DNA of 64,000 bases from Ideonella oryzae. GTDB lineage: Bacteria; Pseudomonadota; Gammaproteobacteria; Burkholderiales; Burkholderiaceae_C. Where the stretch lies: contig NZ_JAMXMC010000003.1 of the NCBI RefSeq assembly GCF_024055665.1, positions 34,714-98,713 on the forward strand. Direction: 5' to 3'. Shown here in pieces: positions 37,209-46,156 of the stretch (its first letter is position 1; each line of letters opens with the position of its first letter). Both the position numbers and the translations under genes were made by a program. Under the pieces are notes generated by a model. That model did not search any database and was not told the DNA's origin. It saw nothing but the letters and a program-made list of their open reading frames with translations.

Positions 37209-38687
37209 ATGGATTCGTCCACCTCCCCGCTGGCCCTGTTGAAGGACCCCAGCCTGCTGAAGACCGACGCGCTGATCAACGGCGAATGGGTCGGCGCCAA
37301 CAGCCGCTTCGAGGTCACCGACCCGGCCACCGGGCAGAAGCTGGCCGACGTGGCCAACCACGGACCGGAATCGGCCCACCACGCCATCGTGGCCGCCAAC
37401 AAGGCCTGGCCGATCTGGCGCGCCAAGACCGCCAAGGAGCGCGCCACGATCCTGATGAAGTGGTTCCAGCTGCTGCAGGCCAACGCCGATGACCTGGCCC
37501 GGCTGATGACCGCCGAGCAGGGCAAGCCGCTGGCCGAGGCCAAGGGCGAAGTGGGCTATGGCGCCAGCTTCCTGGAATGGTTTGCCGAGGAAGGCAAGCG
37601 CGTCTACGGCGAGACCATCCCGACCACCGACAACAACAAGCGCTACCTGGTCATCAAGCAGCCCATCGGCGTCTGCGCGGCCATCACGCCCTGGAACTTC
37701 CCGATCGCGATGATCACCCGCAAGGTGGCCCCGGCCCTGGCGGCCGGCTGCCCGGTGGTGATCAAGCCGGCCGAGCAGACCCCGCTGTCCGCCCTGGCGG
37801 TGGCCGAACTGGCCCAGCGTGCCGGCATGCCCGCGGGCGTGCTGAACATCCTGACCGCCGACGGTGCCAACTCGATCGAGATCGGCAAGGTGCTGTGCAG
37901 CTCCGACGTGGTGCGCCACCTGTCCTTCACCGGCTCGACCGAGGTCGGCCGCATCCTGGCAGCCCAGTGCGCCTCGACGGTCAAGAAGGTCTCGCTGGAA
38001 CTGGGCGGCAATGCGCCCTTCATCGTGTTCGACGACGCCGACCTGGACAGCGCGGTCGAAGGTGCGATGGTCAGCAAGTACCGCAACGCCGGCCAGACCT
38101 GCGTCTGCGCCAACCGCTTCTATGTGCAGGAAGCCGTGTACGACACCTTCGTCGAGAAGCTGGCCGAGAAGGCCCGCGCGATGAAGACCGGCAGTGGCTT
38201 CGAGGCCGGTGTGACCCAGGGCCCGTTGATCGACGATGCCGCGGTGGCCAAGGTGGAACGCCATGTGGCCGACGCGCTGGACAAGGGGGCCACGCTGGTG
38301 GCCGGTGGCGAGCGCCTGGGCGACCGCTTCTACACCCCGACCGTGCTGGCCAATGTGACCGGCGAGATGCTGTGCGCCAAGGAAGAGACCTTCGGCCCGG
38401 TGGCGCCGATCTTCCGCTTCAAGGACGAGGCCGAGGTGGTGGAACTGGCCAATGCGACCGAATTCGGTCTGGCCAGCTACTTCTACAGCCGCGACATCGG
38501 CCGCATCTTCCGTGTGGGCGAGGCGCTGGAGTACGGCATGGTGGGCATCAACACCGGCCTGATCTCCACCGCCGAGGTGCCGTTTGGCGGCATCAAGCAG
38601 TCCGGCCTGGGCCGCGAAGGCGCCCACCAGGGCATGGAAGACTATGTGGAGGTCAAGTACCTCTGCCTGGGCGACATCCAGAAGTGA
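37209..38687 (+). CDS. gabD: succinate-semialdehyde dehydrogenase (NADP-type)
   Basis: Oxidises succinate semialdehyde, the GabT product, to succinate. The 492 residues show the aldehyde dehydrogenase signatures: the coenzyme motif FTGSTEVGR, catalytic Glu in LELGGNAPFIVF, catalytic Cys in NAGQTCVCANRF and the C-terminal PFGGIKQSGLGREG. The GabD subgroup is suggested by ITPWNFPIAMITRKVAPALAAG and by the gene context. CAGGAG lies eight bases before the ATG. Confidence 0.95.
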   Translation: MDSSTSPLALLKDPSLLKTDALINGEWVGANSRFEVTDPATGQKLADVANHGPESAHHAIVAANKAWPIWRAKTAKERATILMKWFQLLQANADDLARLMTAEQGKPLAEAKGEVGYGASFLEWFAEEGKRVYGETIPTTDNNKRYLVIKQPIGVCAAITPWNFPIAMITRKVAPALAAGCPVVIKPAEQTPLSALAVAELAQRAGMPAGVLNILTADGANSIEIGKVLCSSDVVRHLSFTGSTEVGRILAAQCASTVKKVSLELGGNAPFIVFDDADLDSAVEGAMVSKYRNAGQTCVCANRFYVQEAVYDTFVEKLAEKARAMKTGSGFEAGVTQGPLIDDAAVAKVERHVADALDKGATLVAGGERLGDRFYTPTVLANVTGEMLCAKEETFGPVAPIFRFKDEAEVVELANATEFGLASYFYSRDIGRIFRVGEALEYGMVGINTGLISTAEVPFGGIKQSGLGREGAHQGMEDYVEVKYLCLGDIQK

Positions 38688-38695
38688 TGCGCTGA

Positions 38696-39601
38696 TCAGT
38701 CGTCGGCCGACGGCACTTCGTCGTTGGCCGCCGCACCCCGGAGCTGGCGGCTGATGCCGTCGCCCGAGACCTGCCCCAGGGCCCGGCTCAGCAGAGCCCG
38801 GGCCTCTTTTCCATGGGCCGGGTACTGCGCCACCCCCAGGCGCGCAGACAGGGGCAAGGTCTGCCCCGCCACCAGGTAGGGCTGACTGACTGTCTGCAGG
38901 AGCTTGCGGGCCACCCGCTCAGCATCCTCCTGGGCATCGATCCAGGCCAGCAACACGCAAAAGAGGTCGCCCCCCAGCGAGGCCACCACGTCGCTGGCAC
39001 GCAGCGACGCCCGCAGGCGCACCGCCAGCTTGCGCCGCAACACATTGGCCGCTTCGGCGCCCAGAGAGGCTTCCACGGCTGGCATGCCCTCCAACTGCAG
39101 CGCGATGAGCGCCATGGCGGCCGGTTCGCGCTCGCGCAGCGCCAGCAAGTGCGTCATGTGCTCCTGCAGTTGCTGGCGGTTGGGCAGGCCGGTGGACAGG
39201 TCGATGCTGTAGGCCCGACGTGCGGTGTCATCCAGCTGCTTGCGCTCAATGGCCAGGCGCAGGCAGCGTCCCAGCAACTCGGGTTGGAGGTCGGCGGGCG
39301 AGAGGATGTCGCGCACGCCACGCTGCACCAGCTTCAGGCAATGGGCGGGCGTGGGGTCTTGCAGCACCGCCAGCACCGCGCTGTCCAGCACCGCACGGGC
39401 CAGACCTGGCCAGGCCAGCAGGGCCGCGGCACCGCCCGGGGACGGGAGGTCCAGCAGCACCGCGTCGTAGGTTTGAGCCAGCAGCGCCTCGCTCGCCTCG
39501 TCCAGCGTGCGGCATGCGTGCAGCACGAAGGGTCCGAAGGGGGAGGTTGCCAGATCCGGCGAGCCCGGGCTGAGGAGAAGGACTTGGTAGGGCGTGCTCA
39601 T
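38696..39601 (-). CDS. degenerate GGDEF-domain protein with receiver-like N-terminus
   Basis: The 301 residues start with a response-regulator-like segment (YQVLLLSPGSPDL, YDAVLLDLPSPGG) followed from ~130 by a GGDEF-type domain (DLSTGLPNRQQLQEHMTHLL, then ASDVVASLGGDLFCVLL). The signature GGDEF reads GGDLF (210-214), so the acidic residue needed for diguanylate cyclase activity is lost. It probably binds rather than makes nucleotide, or acts only by protein contacts. No EAL domain is present. It is convergent with gabD, eight bases apart. Confidence 0.8.
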   Translation of the reverse strand: MSTPYQVLLLSPGSPDLATSPFGPFVLHACRTLDEASEALLAQTYDAVLLDLPSPGGAAALLAWPGLARAVLDSAVLAVLQDPTPAHCLKLVQRGVRDILSPADLQPELLGRCLRLAIERKQLDDTARRAYSIDLSTGLPNRQQLQEHMTHLLALREREPAAMALIALQLEGMPAVEASLGAEAANVLRRKLAVRLRASLRASDVVASLGGDLFCVLLAWIDAQEDAERVARKLLQTVSQPYLVAGQTLPLSARLGVAQYPAHGKEARALLSRALGQVSGDGISRQLRGAAANDEVPSADD

Positions 39602-39703
39602 GGGGCTCTTCGTGTCGTCCCGACATGATGCCGCATGGCACGCCCTGTGACCATGCCTGCCGACGATGGGCCAGGCCCACCCTCGGCACGGCCGGTCAAA
39701 CGG

Positions 39704-40459
39704 TCAGAAGGCGTAGCCGACCGACAGGGTGTAGGTCAACGGACGGAAGTTCAGCTTGTCCTTGCGCACCACGGTCACCGGGCCATCGCCGGTGTTGGAC
39801 TCGGTGGTGTTGGTCACCGTGCTCTTCACGTCCACATAGGCCACCGTGCCCACCACCGACCAGTGATCGTCGATCTGGTAGGTGCCACCCACGTGGCCCC
39901 CCAGACCCCAGGAGGGCGAGAGCTTGATCTTGGTGGGACCACCCGCTGCCGCGTCGCCAGCTTGGGTGCTGCGGGTGCGGATGAACTTGGTGTAGTTCAC
40001 CCCCAGCCCCACGAAGGGTGAGAAGCCCGGCAGCACTTCATCGAAGTGGTAGTTCAGGAAGGCCGTGGGCGGTGCCTGCTTGACCAGGGCCACCTGACCG
40101 AAGGACTGGATGGCGTCCGTGCCGGTCACGCTGTGCTCGGGCGGAATGCCCAGGGCCAACTCGGCGCTCCACTTCGGATTGAAGCGGTAGACGATGCCGA
40201 AACCGACGGTGGCCTTGTCATCGACAGCCAGGCCGGCCGTGGTGCCATGTGCGGCCTGAGCCTGGTCGAGGGGCGTGCCTGCATTGGAGAAGTGGTTGGG
40301 CGCCACATTCACGTGGATGTAAGCGCCGCCCATGTAGACGCTCCAGCCCTTGAGCGGGGATTCCTCTTCGGCATGGACGGTCAGGCCCGCCAGACCCAGG
40401 GTGGCGGCCACCGCCAACAGACGCAGGGCTTGGGAGGTTTTCTTATCGATGTGCTTCAT
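39704..40459 (-). CDS. OmpW-family outer membrane protein
   Basis: The 251 residues have a signal peptide (LTVHAEEES), the OmpW-type N-terminus (GWSVYMGGAYIHVNVAPN), the strands YRFNPKWSAELALGIPPEHSV and FNYH-like LNYHFDEVLPGFSPFVGLGVNYTKF, and end in YTLSVGYAF with C-terminal Phe. OmpW barrels carry small hydrophobic compounds across the outer membrane. AAGGA lies eight bases before the ATG. It is 25 bases downstream of the esterase gene on the same strand. Confidence 0.85.
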   Translation of the reverse strand: MKHIDKKTSQALRLLAVAATLGLAGLTVHAEEESPLKGWSVYMGGAYIHVNVAPNHFSNAGTPLDQAQAAHGTTAGLAVDDKATVGFGIVYRFNPKWSAELALGIPPEHSVTGTDAIQSFGQVALVKQAPPTAFLNYHFDEVLPGFSPFVGLGVNYTKFIRTRSTQAGDAAAGGPTKIKLSPSWGLGGHVGGTYQIDDHWSVVGTVAYVDVKSTVTNTTESNTGDGPVTVVRKDKLNFRPLTYTLSVGYAF

Positions 40460-40484
40460 GAAAAACATCCTTGCTGAAGGCCGA

Positions 40485-41915
40485 TCACTGGGCGAAGTTC
40501 GCGAAGTAGCCGCGGACGAAGGCCGCGCAGAACGGTGCGGCGTCGGCATGGTCCTGCTCCGTGCCCGGTGTGCCGACCGCGCTGGATGCCGCCGGATAGG
40601 TGGCCTGGAAGCCGCCGGCCAAGGTGGCCGCCGCAGTCCCCAGGGTACCGGCGATGGAAGCCGGGTTGCCCCGCAGGTCCAGCGCCGGCACAGCCACGCC
40701 CTTGCCGCCAAAGTAGGTCTGGGCATCGGTCGTGTTGTAGGCAAACACGGTCGGATCCGCAGCGCTGTAGCACATGGCCATCGGGGCCTTGGGCGTCCAG
40801 TTCAGCAGGCTGTTGGTGGCCGCAGCGCCCAGCATGCCGGCGTTCGGATTGGCCAGCGCAGCGGTGCGGAAGCTGTCGTTGATCATGCCGCCCGTGCCGT
40901 ACAGCTTGCGGAAGGTGCTGTCATTGGGAAGCTTGCCCGCCATGATCAGATCGGTCACCGAACTGCTGCTGGGCAGCAGCGTTTCCATGAAGCCCGCATA
41001 AGCCGGCTGATAGGCATCCGCAGGCGTGCCATAGACATCGCCATACGACTTCTGCCAGCTGGTCAACAGCAGCGGGGTGAACAGCGTGGCGCCGGCGTTC
41101 ACCGCGCAGTTGGGGTCCGAGGAACCCAGGCTGGTGCAGTAGTCCGGGCTAGCCAGGATCTGCGTGACGAAGCGGCTCAGGTTGTAGGGGCCGGACATCG
41201 GGGCCGCGGCCGTCACAGTGAACTCGCTGGCGTAATCACGCTCGAGCACCTTCTGGGTGGCCATGGCGACATGACCCCCTTCCGAGTAACCGGTCACGAA
41301 CAGCTTGGCCGAAGGCGTCCCCAGACCGGATGCCTTCAGGTAGCTGTTGGCCGCGCGCAGGCCGTCCACCATGTCCACGGCTTCCGCTTCGGCATTCAGG
41401 TAAGGGTGGTAGCTCAGGCTGGACAGGTCGTAGCCCAGGTAATTCGGCGCGACGACGATGTAGCCCTGCGCCGCGAACATGGCGGCTACCAGGCTACCCT
41501 CTTCATTGTTCGCGATATCGACCATGTTGAAGGCCTTCTCGGTCGTGGTGCCATGGGCGTACAGCACCACGGGCCGAGAGCCCGTGCAGGCAGCATTGGT
41601 GCCGGAGGGCACGAACACCGCGGTGGAAGCGGTCACAGCCTCACCCTTGGGGTCACGCGTCATGTACAGCACATGCGCGAGGTGAACATCGCAAGCGGCG
41701 GCGCCGGTCAGGGCCTGCACGCCAGACGCGGACGTTCCAGCATCGATCTGGGCCGCGGGGATCGGCCAGGTCTGGTCGGGGTTGAGCTGGGCATCCGCCA
41801 GCGCCGACATGATGGTCCCCCGAGCCGGCGGGGCATCCTCGCTGCCACCACCACAACCGGCCAACACAAGTGCCGCAGTCAGCGGCAGCAAAGACAATGG
41901 GCGCAGGAAACGCAT
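40485..41915 (-). CDS. alpha/beta hydrolase lipoprotein (secretory lipase/esterase type)
   Basis: The 476 residues carry a lipobox (LVLAGC, then GGGSEDA) and an alpha/beta hydrolase core with the nucleophile elbow GYSEGG (Ser in VTGYSEGGHVAMA), the oxyanion-side HGTT, and C-terminal Asp/His candidates (YSAADPT, EQDHADAAPF). It should cleave an ester outside the cytoplasm. The start was set at the ATG of MRFLRPLS because GAAGGAG lies six bases upstream; an ATG seven codons earlier has no such site. The OmpW-like gene downstream could import the products. Confidence 0.82.
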   Translation of the reverse strand: MRFLRPLSLLPLTAALVLAGCGGGSEDAPPARGTIMSALADAQLNPDQTWPIPAAQIDAGTSASGVQALTGAAACDVHLAHVLYMTRDPKGEAVTASTAVFVPSGTNAACTGSRPVVLYAHGTTTEKAFNMVDIANNEEGSLVAAMFAAQGYIVVAPNYLGYDLSSLSYHPYLNAEAEAVDMVDGLRAANSYLKASGLGTPSAKLFVTGYSEGGHVAMATQKVLERDYASEFTVTAAAPMSGPYNLSRFVTQILASPDYCTSLGSSDPNCAVNAGATLFTPLLLTSWQKSYGDVYGTPADAYQPAYAGFMETLLPSSSSVTDLIMAGKLPNDSTFRKLYGTGGMINDSFRTAALANPNAGMLGAAATNSLLNWTPKAPMAMCYSAADPTVFAYNTTDAQTYFGGKGVAVPALDLRGNPASIAGTLGTAAATLAGGFQATYPAASSAVGTPGTEQDHADAAPFCAAFVRGYFANFAQ

Positions 41916-41950
41916 CCAGGACTCCTTCAATTTCATCGCGTTTCAAAAGT

Positions 41951-41962
41951 GAACGGTCGTTC
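41951..41962. promoter_or_regulatory. palindrome upstream of the esterase gene
   Basis: GAACG-GT-CGTTC is a 12-base inverted repeat about 36 bases before the esterase start, in a locally AT-richer stretch. It resembles operators of TetR-family repressors. No regulator gene is adjacent, so the link is tentative. Confidence 0.3.
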
Positions 41963-42040
41963 GCTTCTGGATAAGAAACTTTAAGCTGGGGAGATCCCTT
42001 TTCCGTCTTGGGACTAACCCGCGTCGGAGGGGAATGGATA

Positions 42041-42071
42041 CAAAAAGACCGGGCTCAACGAGCCCGGTCTT
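42041..42071 (-). terminator. rho-independent terminator of the secreted propeller-like gene
   Basis: An 11-base perfect stem (AAGACCGGGCT / AGCCCGGTCTT, five-base loop) is followed on the minus strand by TTTTTG. It lies 46 bases after the stop of the minus-strand gene upstream of it. Confidence 0.85.
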
Positions 42072-42117
42072 GATCCAGATGAAGGGACTGTGGCTGCCGC
42101 GCGAGCGGCTCACGAGT

Positions 42118-43383
42118 TCACTGACATCCACCTGCGGTGGTGGACGGCGCGAACCGGAACGACACCGCATACTGCGGCGGCACCGTGCCATCGCCTGGCG
42201 GCTGAAAGGCCTGGTATTGCTGGAGCGCCTGGACGGTGCCTGCGCCCGGGAAAGCGGGCATCTCCACCCGCGCGTCGTTGAAATAGCCAGACATCCCGGT
42301 ATGGACCGCGCGCGTGGTGCAAGTCCACGTCGAGCCACTGTTGGCACTTTGGTAGACGTTGATCCCGGCGCCGAAATTGCTGATGAGCGCCACCTTGGCC
42401 CCGCCCAGCCAGGCCAGTTGGGCATAGGTCGGATTGGCCGAGGGATAGGTGGTGCTGTTGCCCGTGATGCGCGTCTGGGCCGTCCACTGACGGGAGCTTG
42501 CGTTGCGGATGCGCAGGTAGAGCACATTGGCATCGGTGTAGGCCGCATAGACATTGCCCTGCCCGTCCACCACGGTGCTGAAGTGGCTGGACATCGGATC
42601 GTTGTCGGCCGTGCCAGACAGCATTAGCACGGACGAATTCCAGGTGGACGTCAGCGTGCCCGTCAGAGGCCGCTCGGCCCAGTAGATGTTGGGGCCGACG
42701 GAGTACATCAGGCCGACGCCGCCAGGCAGGCTCACCAGACGGGCGCTGCGCTTGTCGCTGCCAAAGGTGACGCCGTTGCTGTAGCCATAAGACTGGCTGC
42801 TGCGGGACCAGGTGCTGCTGCCCGCAGGCTTCACATACAGCGCGATCATCACGTAGCCGCTGCTGCTGTCCTCCTGCACATAGGCCAGCCAGGTGTTGCC
42901 GTTCGCATCCACGGCAAAGCTGGGGTTGACCGCGGCGATGGTGGTCGAGGCACGCGGCAGCTTGCTGGTGCTCGCCAGTGACCAGGTGCGGGTCGCGGCG
43001 CTGTAGTTGAGCGTGGACGTGCGCGCGATCCCGTCGCTGCATTGGTAGACCACGGTCAGGGAGTCGCCCGTCAGCACGCCATCGGACACGCTGTTGGCAT
43101 CGGTATTGGGCAGCACCAATTGGCGAGCCCATTGCGCACCATCATCGGTCGAATGCAGGTAGAGCGACCCGCTCGTGCCCGCTGCGGTGCCCAGGTTCAT
43201 CAGCGCGTGGGTGCGACCGTCGGAGGTGACGAACATGTGCCGCTGGTGGCGGTAGGACACCAGCCGGGTGGCCGTGCTGACGATGTCGGTCTGGGTCACC
43301 TGAACAGCAGCCTCAGCCTTCCAGGGCAGGCCCAGCGCGGCCAGCGCAACAACACCGACGGCAATGCGTTCGAAAGAGCTCAT
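42118..43383 (-). CDS. secreted sialidase/BNR-like beta-propeller protein
   Basis: The 421 residues have a signal peptide (WKAEAAVQV) and repeated blade-like units with Asp-box-type turns (SDGRTHALMN, STDDGAQWARQ, DANGNTWLAYVQ, DGQGNVYAAYTD, SANSGSTWT). This is the layout of BNR/sialidase-type propellers. The catalytic arginine triad and Tyr/Glu of true sialidases are not evident, so enzymatic activity is uncertain. It is single, with its own terminator. Confidence 0.7.
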   Translation of the reverse strand: MSSFERIAVGVVALAALGLPWKAEAAVQVTQTDIVSTATRLVSYRHQRHMFVTSDGRTHALMNLGTAAGTSGSLYLHSTDDGAQWARQLVLPNTDANSVSDGVLTGDSLTVVYQCSDGIARTSTLNYSAATRTWSLASTSKLPRASTTIAAVNPSFAVDANGNTWLAYVQEDSSSGYVMIALYVKPAGSSTWSRSSQSYGYSNGVTFGSDKRSARLVSLPGGVGLMYSVGPNIYWAERPLTGTLTSTWNSSVLMLSGTADNDPMSSHFSTVVDGQGNVYAAYTDANVLYLRIRNASSRQWTAQTRITGNSTTYPSANPTYAQLAWLGGAKVALISNFGAGINVYQSANSGSTWTCTTRAVHTGMSGYFNDARVEMPAFPGAGTVQALQQYQAFQPPGDGTVPPQYAVSFRFAPSTTAGGCQ

Positions 43384-43491
43384 GGCGGGATCCGGAAAGT
43401 CGACTAGCCCCCTGCATGCTCGCAGGACCTGTGCCACCTGGCCACCCCCAAGGATGGATGGCGATCAACCTCAGACGGCGCTGAATGTACA

Positions 43492-43513
43492 ACTGGCCCC
43501 GGATGGGGCCAGT
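43492..43513 (-). terminator. hairpin after tRNA-Gly
   Basis: ACTGGCCCC and GGGGCCAGT form a nine-base perfect stem with a four-base loop, 11 bases past the tRNA 3' end. The following bases on the minus strand are TGTACATT, a weak U-tract. Confidence 0.6.
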
Positions 43514-43524
43514 CGTGTGTCAGT

Positions 43525-43598
43525 TGGAGCGGGTGAAGGGAATCGAACCCTCGTATGAAGCTTGGGAAGCTGCCGTTCTACCATTGAACTACACCCGC
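43525..43598 (-). tRNA. tRNA-Gly (anticodon CCC)
   Basis: The 74 bases fold as a tRNA: acceptor GCGGGTG/CACCCGC, D arm GTTC/GAAC, anticodon loop TTCCCAA (anticodon CCC, reading GGG codons), T loop TTCGATT and an encoded CCA. The anticodon stem GCAGC/GCTTC has one C-U mismatch (positions 28-42); the pairing partner would need to be G. The gene lies 16 bases after trmB on the same strand. Confidence 0.95.
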
Positions 43599-43614
43599 AG
43601 CGCAAGCGCGTAGT

Positions 43615-44370
43615 TTACGCGATTGTTTGACGTTCGAAGACCAGATCCCACACGCCGTGGCCCAGACGGATGCCGCGGTTCTCGAACTTGGTAAGTGGCC
43701 GATAGTCCGGACGAGGCGCATACCCCGGCGCAGTGTTGTGCAGCCGAGGCTCCCCCTCCAGCACCTCCAGCATCTGCTCGGCGTAGGGCTGCCAGTCGGT
43801 GGCACAGTGAAGAATGCCGCCCGGTTTCAGGCGTGAAGCGAGCAGCGCGACGAAGGCGGGCTGAATCAGCCGGCGCTTGTTGTGCTTCTTCTTGTGCCAA
43901 GGATCCGGAAAAAACACATGCACCCCGGCCAGAGAGTCGGGGGCGATCATGTGCTCCAGCACCTCGACGGCGTCGTGCTGGATGATGCGCAGATTGCCCA
44001 GTCCCTCTTCACCGATGCGCTTGAGCAAGGCGCCCACACCCGGCGTGTGGACCTCGATGCCCAGGAAGTCGGTGTCGCGGCGCGCGGCGGCGATCTGCGC
44101 GGTGGCGTGGCCCATGCCGAAGCCGATCTCGACGATCAGGGGGGCGTCGCGACCGAACAGGGCAGCGGCGTCAAGTGGCTCGGCCACATAGGGCACCAGG
44201 TATCTCGGCCCCAACTCCTCAAGCGCCCGCTGCTGCCCCGTGCCCATGCGCCCCGCGCGCAGCACAAAGCTGCGGATGCGGCGATGGGGGGCCTCTGCGG
44301 CGTCGCCCGTTTGGGCAGGCAGTTCATCGCCCGCGGGCGGCTCGTCGGGAAGAACGGTGTCGTCGATCAT
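43615..44370 (-). CDS. trmB: tRNA (guanine-N7-)-methyltransferase
   Basis: Methylates N7 of G46 in the variable loop of tRNAs with SAM. The 251 residues show the SAM-binding [15 protein letters not shown], the family motif [16 protein letters not shown] and the conserved C-terminal [17 protein letters not shown]. The N-terminal ~40 residues are a charged, non-conserved extension. It lies 58 bases after uppP and just before tRNA-Gly on the same strand. Confidence 0.96.
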   Translation of the reverse strand: MIDDTVLPDEPPAGDELPAQTGDAAEAPHRRIRSFVLRAGRMGTGQQRALEELGPRYLVPYVAEPLDAAALFGRDAPLIVEIGFGMGHATAQIAAARRDTDFLGIEVHTPGVGALLKRIGEEGLGNLRIIQHDAVEVLEHMIAPDSLAGVHVFFPDPWHKKKHNKRRLIQPAFVALLASRLKPGGILHCATDWQPYAEQMLEVLEGEPRLHNTAPGYAPRPDYRPLTKFENRGIRLGHGVWDLVFERQTIA

Positions 44371-44428
44371 GGTGGCGGCAAAAGGCAAGGCGCGGCATTT
44401 TGCCTGAAGCACCACCGGCCAACGGGGC

Positions 44429-45250
44429 TCAGTCTGCCCACACCACCCAGCCCGTCCAGGCCGTGACCAACACCAGCAGACCGAAGGCGATCCGGTACCA
44501 GGCGAAGGGGATGAAGGTGTGGCTGGCCACGTAGCGCAGCAGCCAGCGTACGCAGACCCAGGCACTGAGGAAGGACACGAAGAAGCCCACCCCAAAGAGC
44601 GGCATGTCGGCCATGCTCAGCAGCGCCCGCTCCTTCCAAAGGCTGTAGCCCCCCGCGCCGATCAGAGTGGGAATGGCCAGGAAGAAGCTGAAATCGGTCG
44701 CCGCCTGCCGCGACAGCCCCAGCAGCATGCCGCCGATGATGGTCGAACCCGAGCGGCTGGTGCCCGGGATCATGCCCAGGCACTGCACCAGTCCGACCTT
44801 CAAGGCATCGACCCAGGTCATTTCGTCGACCGACTGGATGCGAACCTGAGGCGAAGCACGCCGCTCGGCCCACAGGATGATCAGACCGCCAACGATGAAC
44901 GAGGCCGCCACCACCGGCGCATTGAACAGATAGCCCTTGATGATCTTGTAGACCAGCAGGCCCAACACCGCGGCCGGCAGAAAGCCGACCAGCACATTGA
45001 GCACAAAACGCCGTGCCGAGGCCTGTGTGGCCAGACCGGTCACGGCGTCGCGCAGACGCTGCCAGTACACCAGCACCACCGCCAGGATGGCCCCCGACTG
45101 AATCGCGATCTCGAAGACCTTGGCCTTTGCATCCGTGAAGCCCAGCAGCGATCCCGCCAAGATCAGATGGCCGGTGGACGAGATGGGCAGGAATTCGGTG
45201 AGACCTTCAACCACCCCCATGATGGCGGCCTTGAGCAGCAGGAAGTCCAA
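44429..45250 (-). CDS. uppP: undecaprenyl-diphosphatase
   Basis: Recycles undecaprenyl diphosphate to the monophosphate lipid carrier used in peptidoglycan and O-antigen synthesis; mutants become bacitracin-sensitive. The 273-residue multispanning membrane protein has the two BacA-family motifs, [13 protein letters not shown] near residue 18 and [14 protein letters not shown] near 160. The start is TTG ([12 protein letters not shown]), supported by AAGGAG eight bases upstream. It is divergent from the TetR gene. Confidence 0.96.
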   Translation of the reverse strand: MDFLLLKAAIMGVVEGLTEFLPISSTGHLILAGSLLGFTDAKAKVFEIAIQSGAILAVVLVYWQRLRDAVTGLATQASARRFVLNVLVGFLPAAVLGLLVYKIIKGYLFNAPVVAASFIVGGLIILWAERRASPQVRIQSVDEMTWVDALKVGLVQCLGMIPGTSRSGSTIIGGMLLGLSRQAATDFSFFLAIPTLIGAGGYSLWKERALLSMADMPLFGVGFFVSFLSAWVCVRWLLRYVASHTFIPFAWYRIAFGLLVLVTAWTGWVVWAD

Positions 45251-45370
45251 GACGGGTGCTCCTTGACGTGAGGCAATGCGAGGGCGGGATCATACCCGCG
45301 GGTTTTCACCAGCCCGGCAACCGGAACACCCGAACGCGCCCCCTTCCCTGACTGCGGGCTTTCCGTCAAA

Positions 45371-45435
45371 ATACCCCAATGGGTATTGAGTTCGCCACGC
45401 CGGCTGCTAGGATTAATGACCAATGGGTCATTAAT
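45371..45435. promoter_or_regulatory. two palindromic operators and promoter of the TetR gene
   Basis: ATACCC-CAAT-GGGTAT (45371-45386) and the perfect ten-base-arm palindrome ATTAATGACC-AATG-GGTCATTAAT (45412-45435) share the core ACC/AATGGGT. Between them lies a plausible promoter: TTGAGT (45386-45391), 16 bases, TAGGAT (45408-45413). The second palindrome ends four bases before the TetR start. This fits autorepression. Confidence 0.7.
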
Positions 45436-45438
45436 CTG

Positions 45439-46104
45439 ATGACGGTTCACAGTTCACGCCAGCGCCGCAAGGATGCCCGCCCCCAGGAATTGCTGGAGGC
45501 GGCGCTCGCCCTGTTCGTCGAGAAGGGCTTTGCCGCCACCCGCTCCGAGGAAGTGGCGCAACGGGCGGGCGTGTCCAAGGGCACCCTCTATCTCTACTAC
45601 CCCAGCAAGGAAGAGCTGCTCAAGGCCGTGGTGCAGTCGACGCTGGCGGTGGAGGTGGCCGAGGGAGCGCGCCTGCTGGACGAGCACCAGGGCACCGCCA
45701 CGGAAGCCCTGCTGGGCCCCCTGGTGGATTGGTGGATCCGTGTCTACAACAGCCCTGCATCCGGCGTGTTCAAGCTCCTGCTGACCGAGATGTGCAACTT
45801 TCCCGAGCTGGCCGAGTTCTATGCCCAGGAAGTGCTCGAACCGGGGATGGGGGTGATGGCACGGCTGCTGCTGCAGGGCGTGGAACGCGGGGAGTTCCGC
45901 CCCATGGACGTTGAGATGGCCGTGCACTCCATCGCCATGCCTTTCGTGATGATGTGCGTGCACAAGCATTCGCTGGGTGCCTGCGGCTTCAAGGACATAC
46001 AGCCCGAGGTCTTCATGCGGGCGCACATGCAGTTGCTGCTCAGCGGCTTCCAGGGACTCTTGCCGCCCGGCGGCGGACATGTTGCAGGCAATAAAGCCAC
46101 CTAG
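45439..46104 (+). CDS. TetR/AcrR-family transcriptional regulator
   Basis: The 221 residues begin with a TetR helix-turn-helix (ILEAA-type LLEAALALFVEKGFAATRSEEVA, then VSKGTLYLYYPSKEELLKAV) and a ligand-binding C-terminal domain. The start at MTVHSSRQRR is used because the longer reading passes through the operator palindromes. Downstream on the same strand are pcm, a rhodanese gene and a tolC-type gene, so it may control an efflux or secretion outer-membrane channel as well as itself. Confidence 0.9.
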   Translation: MTVHSSRQRRKDARPQELLEAALALFVEKGFAATRSEEVAQRAGVSKGTLYLYYPSKEELLKAVVQSTLAVEVAEGARLLDEHQGTATEALLGPLVDWWIRVYNSPASGVFKLLLTEMCNFPELAEFYAQEVLEPGMGVMARLLLQGVERGEFRPMDVEMAVHSIAMPFVMMCVHKHSLGACGFKDIQPEVFMRAHMQLLLSGFQGLLPPGGGHVAGNKAT

Positions 46105-46156
46105 AATGAAAGGTTGACCGGCCCAGACGCCGCCGGACCTTTTCGAGGACGCCGTG

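Noticed and set aside
45379..45438. Longer TetR start at 45379
   Set aside because: It would place the palindromic operator inside the coding region; the ATG at 45439 starts right before the usual TetR N-terminus.
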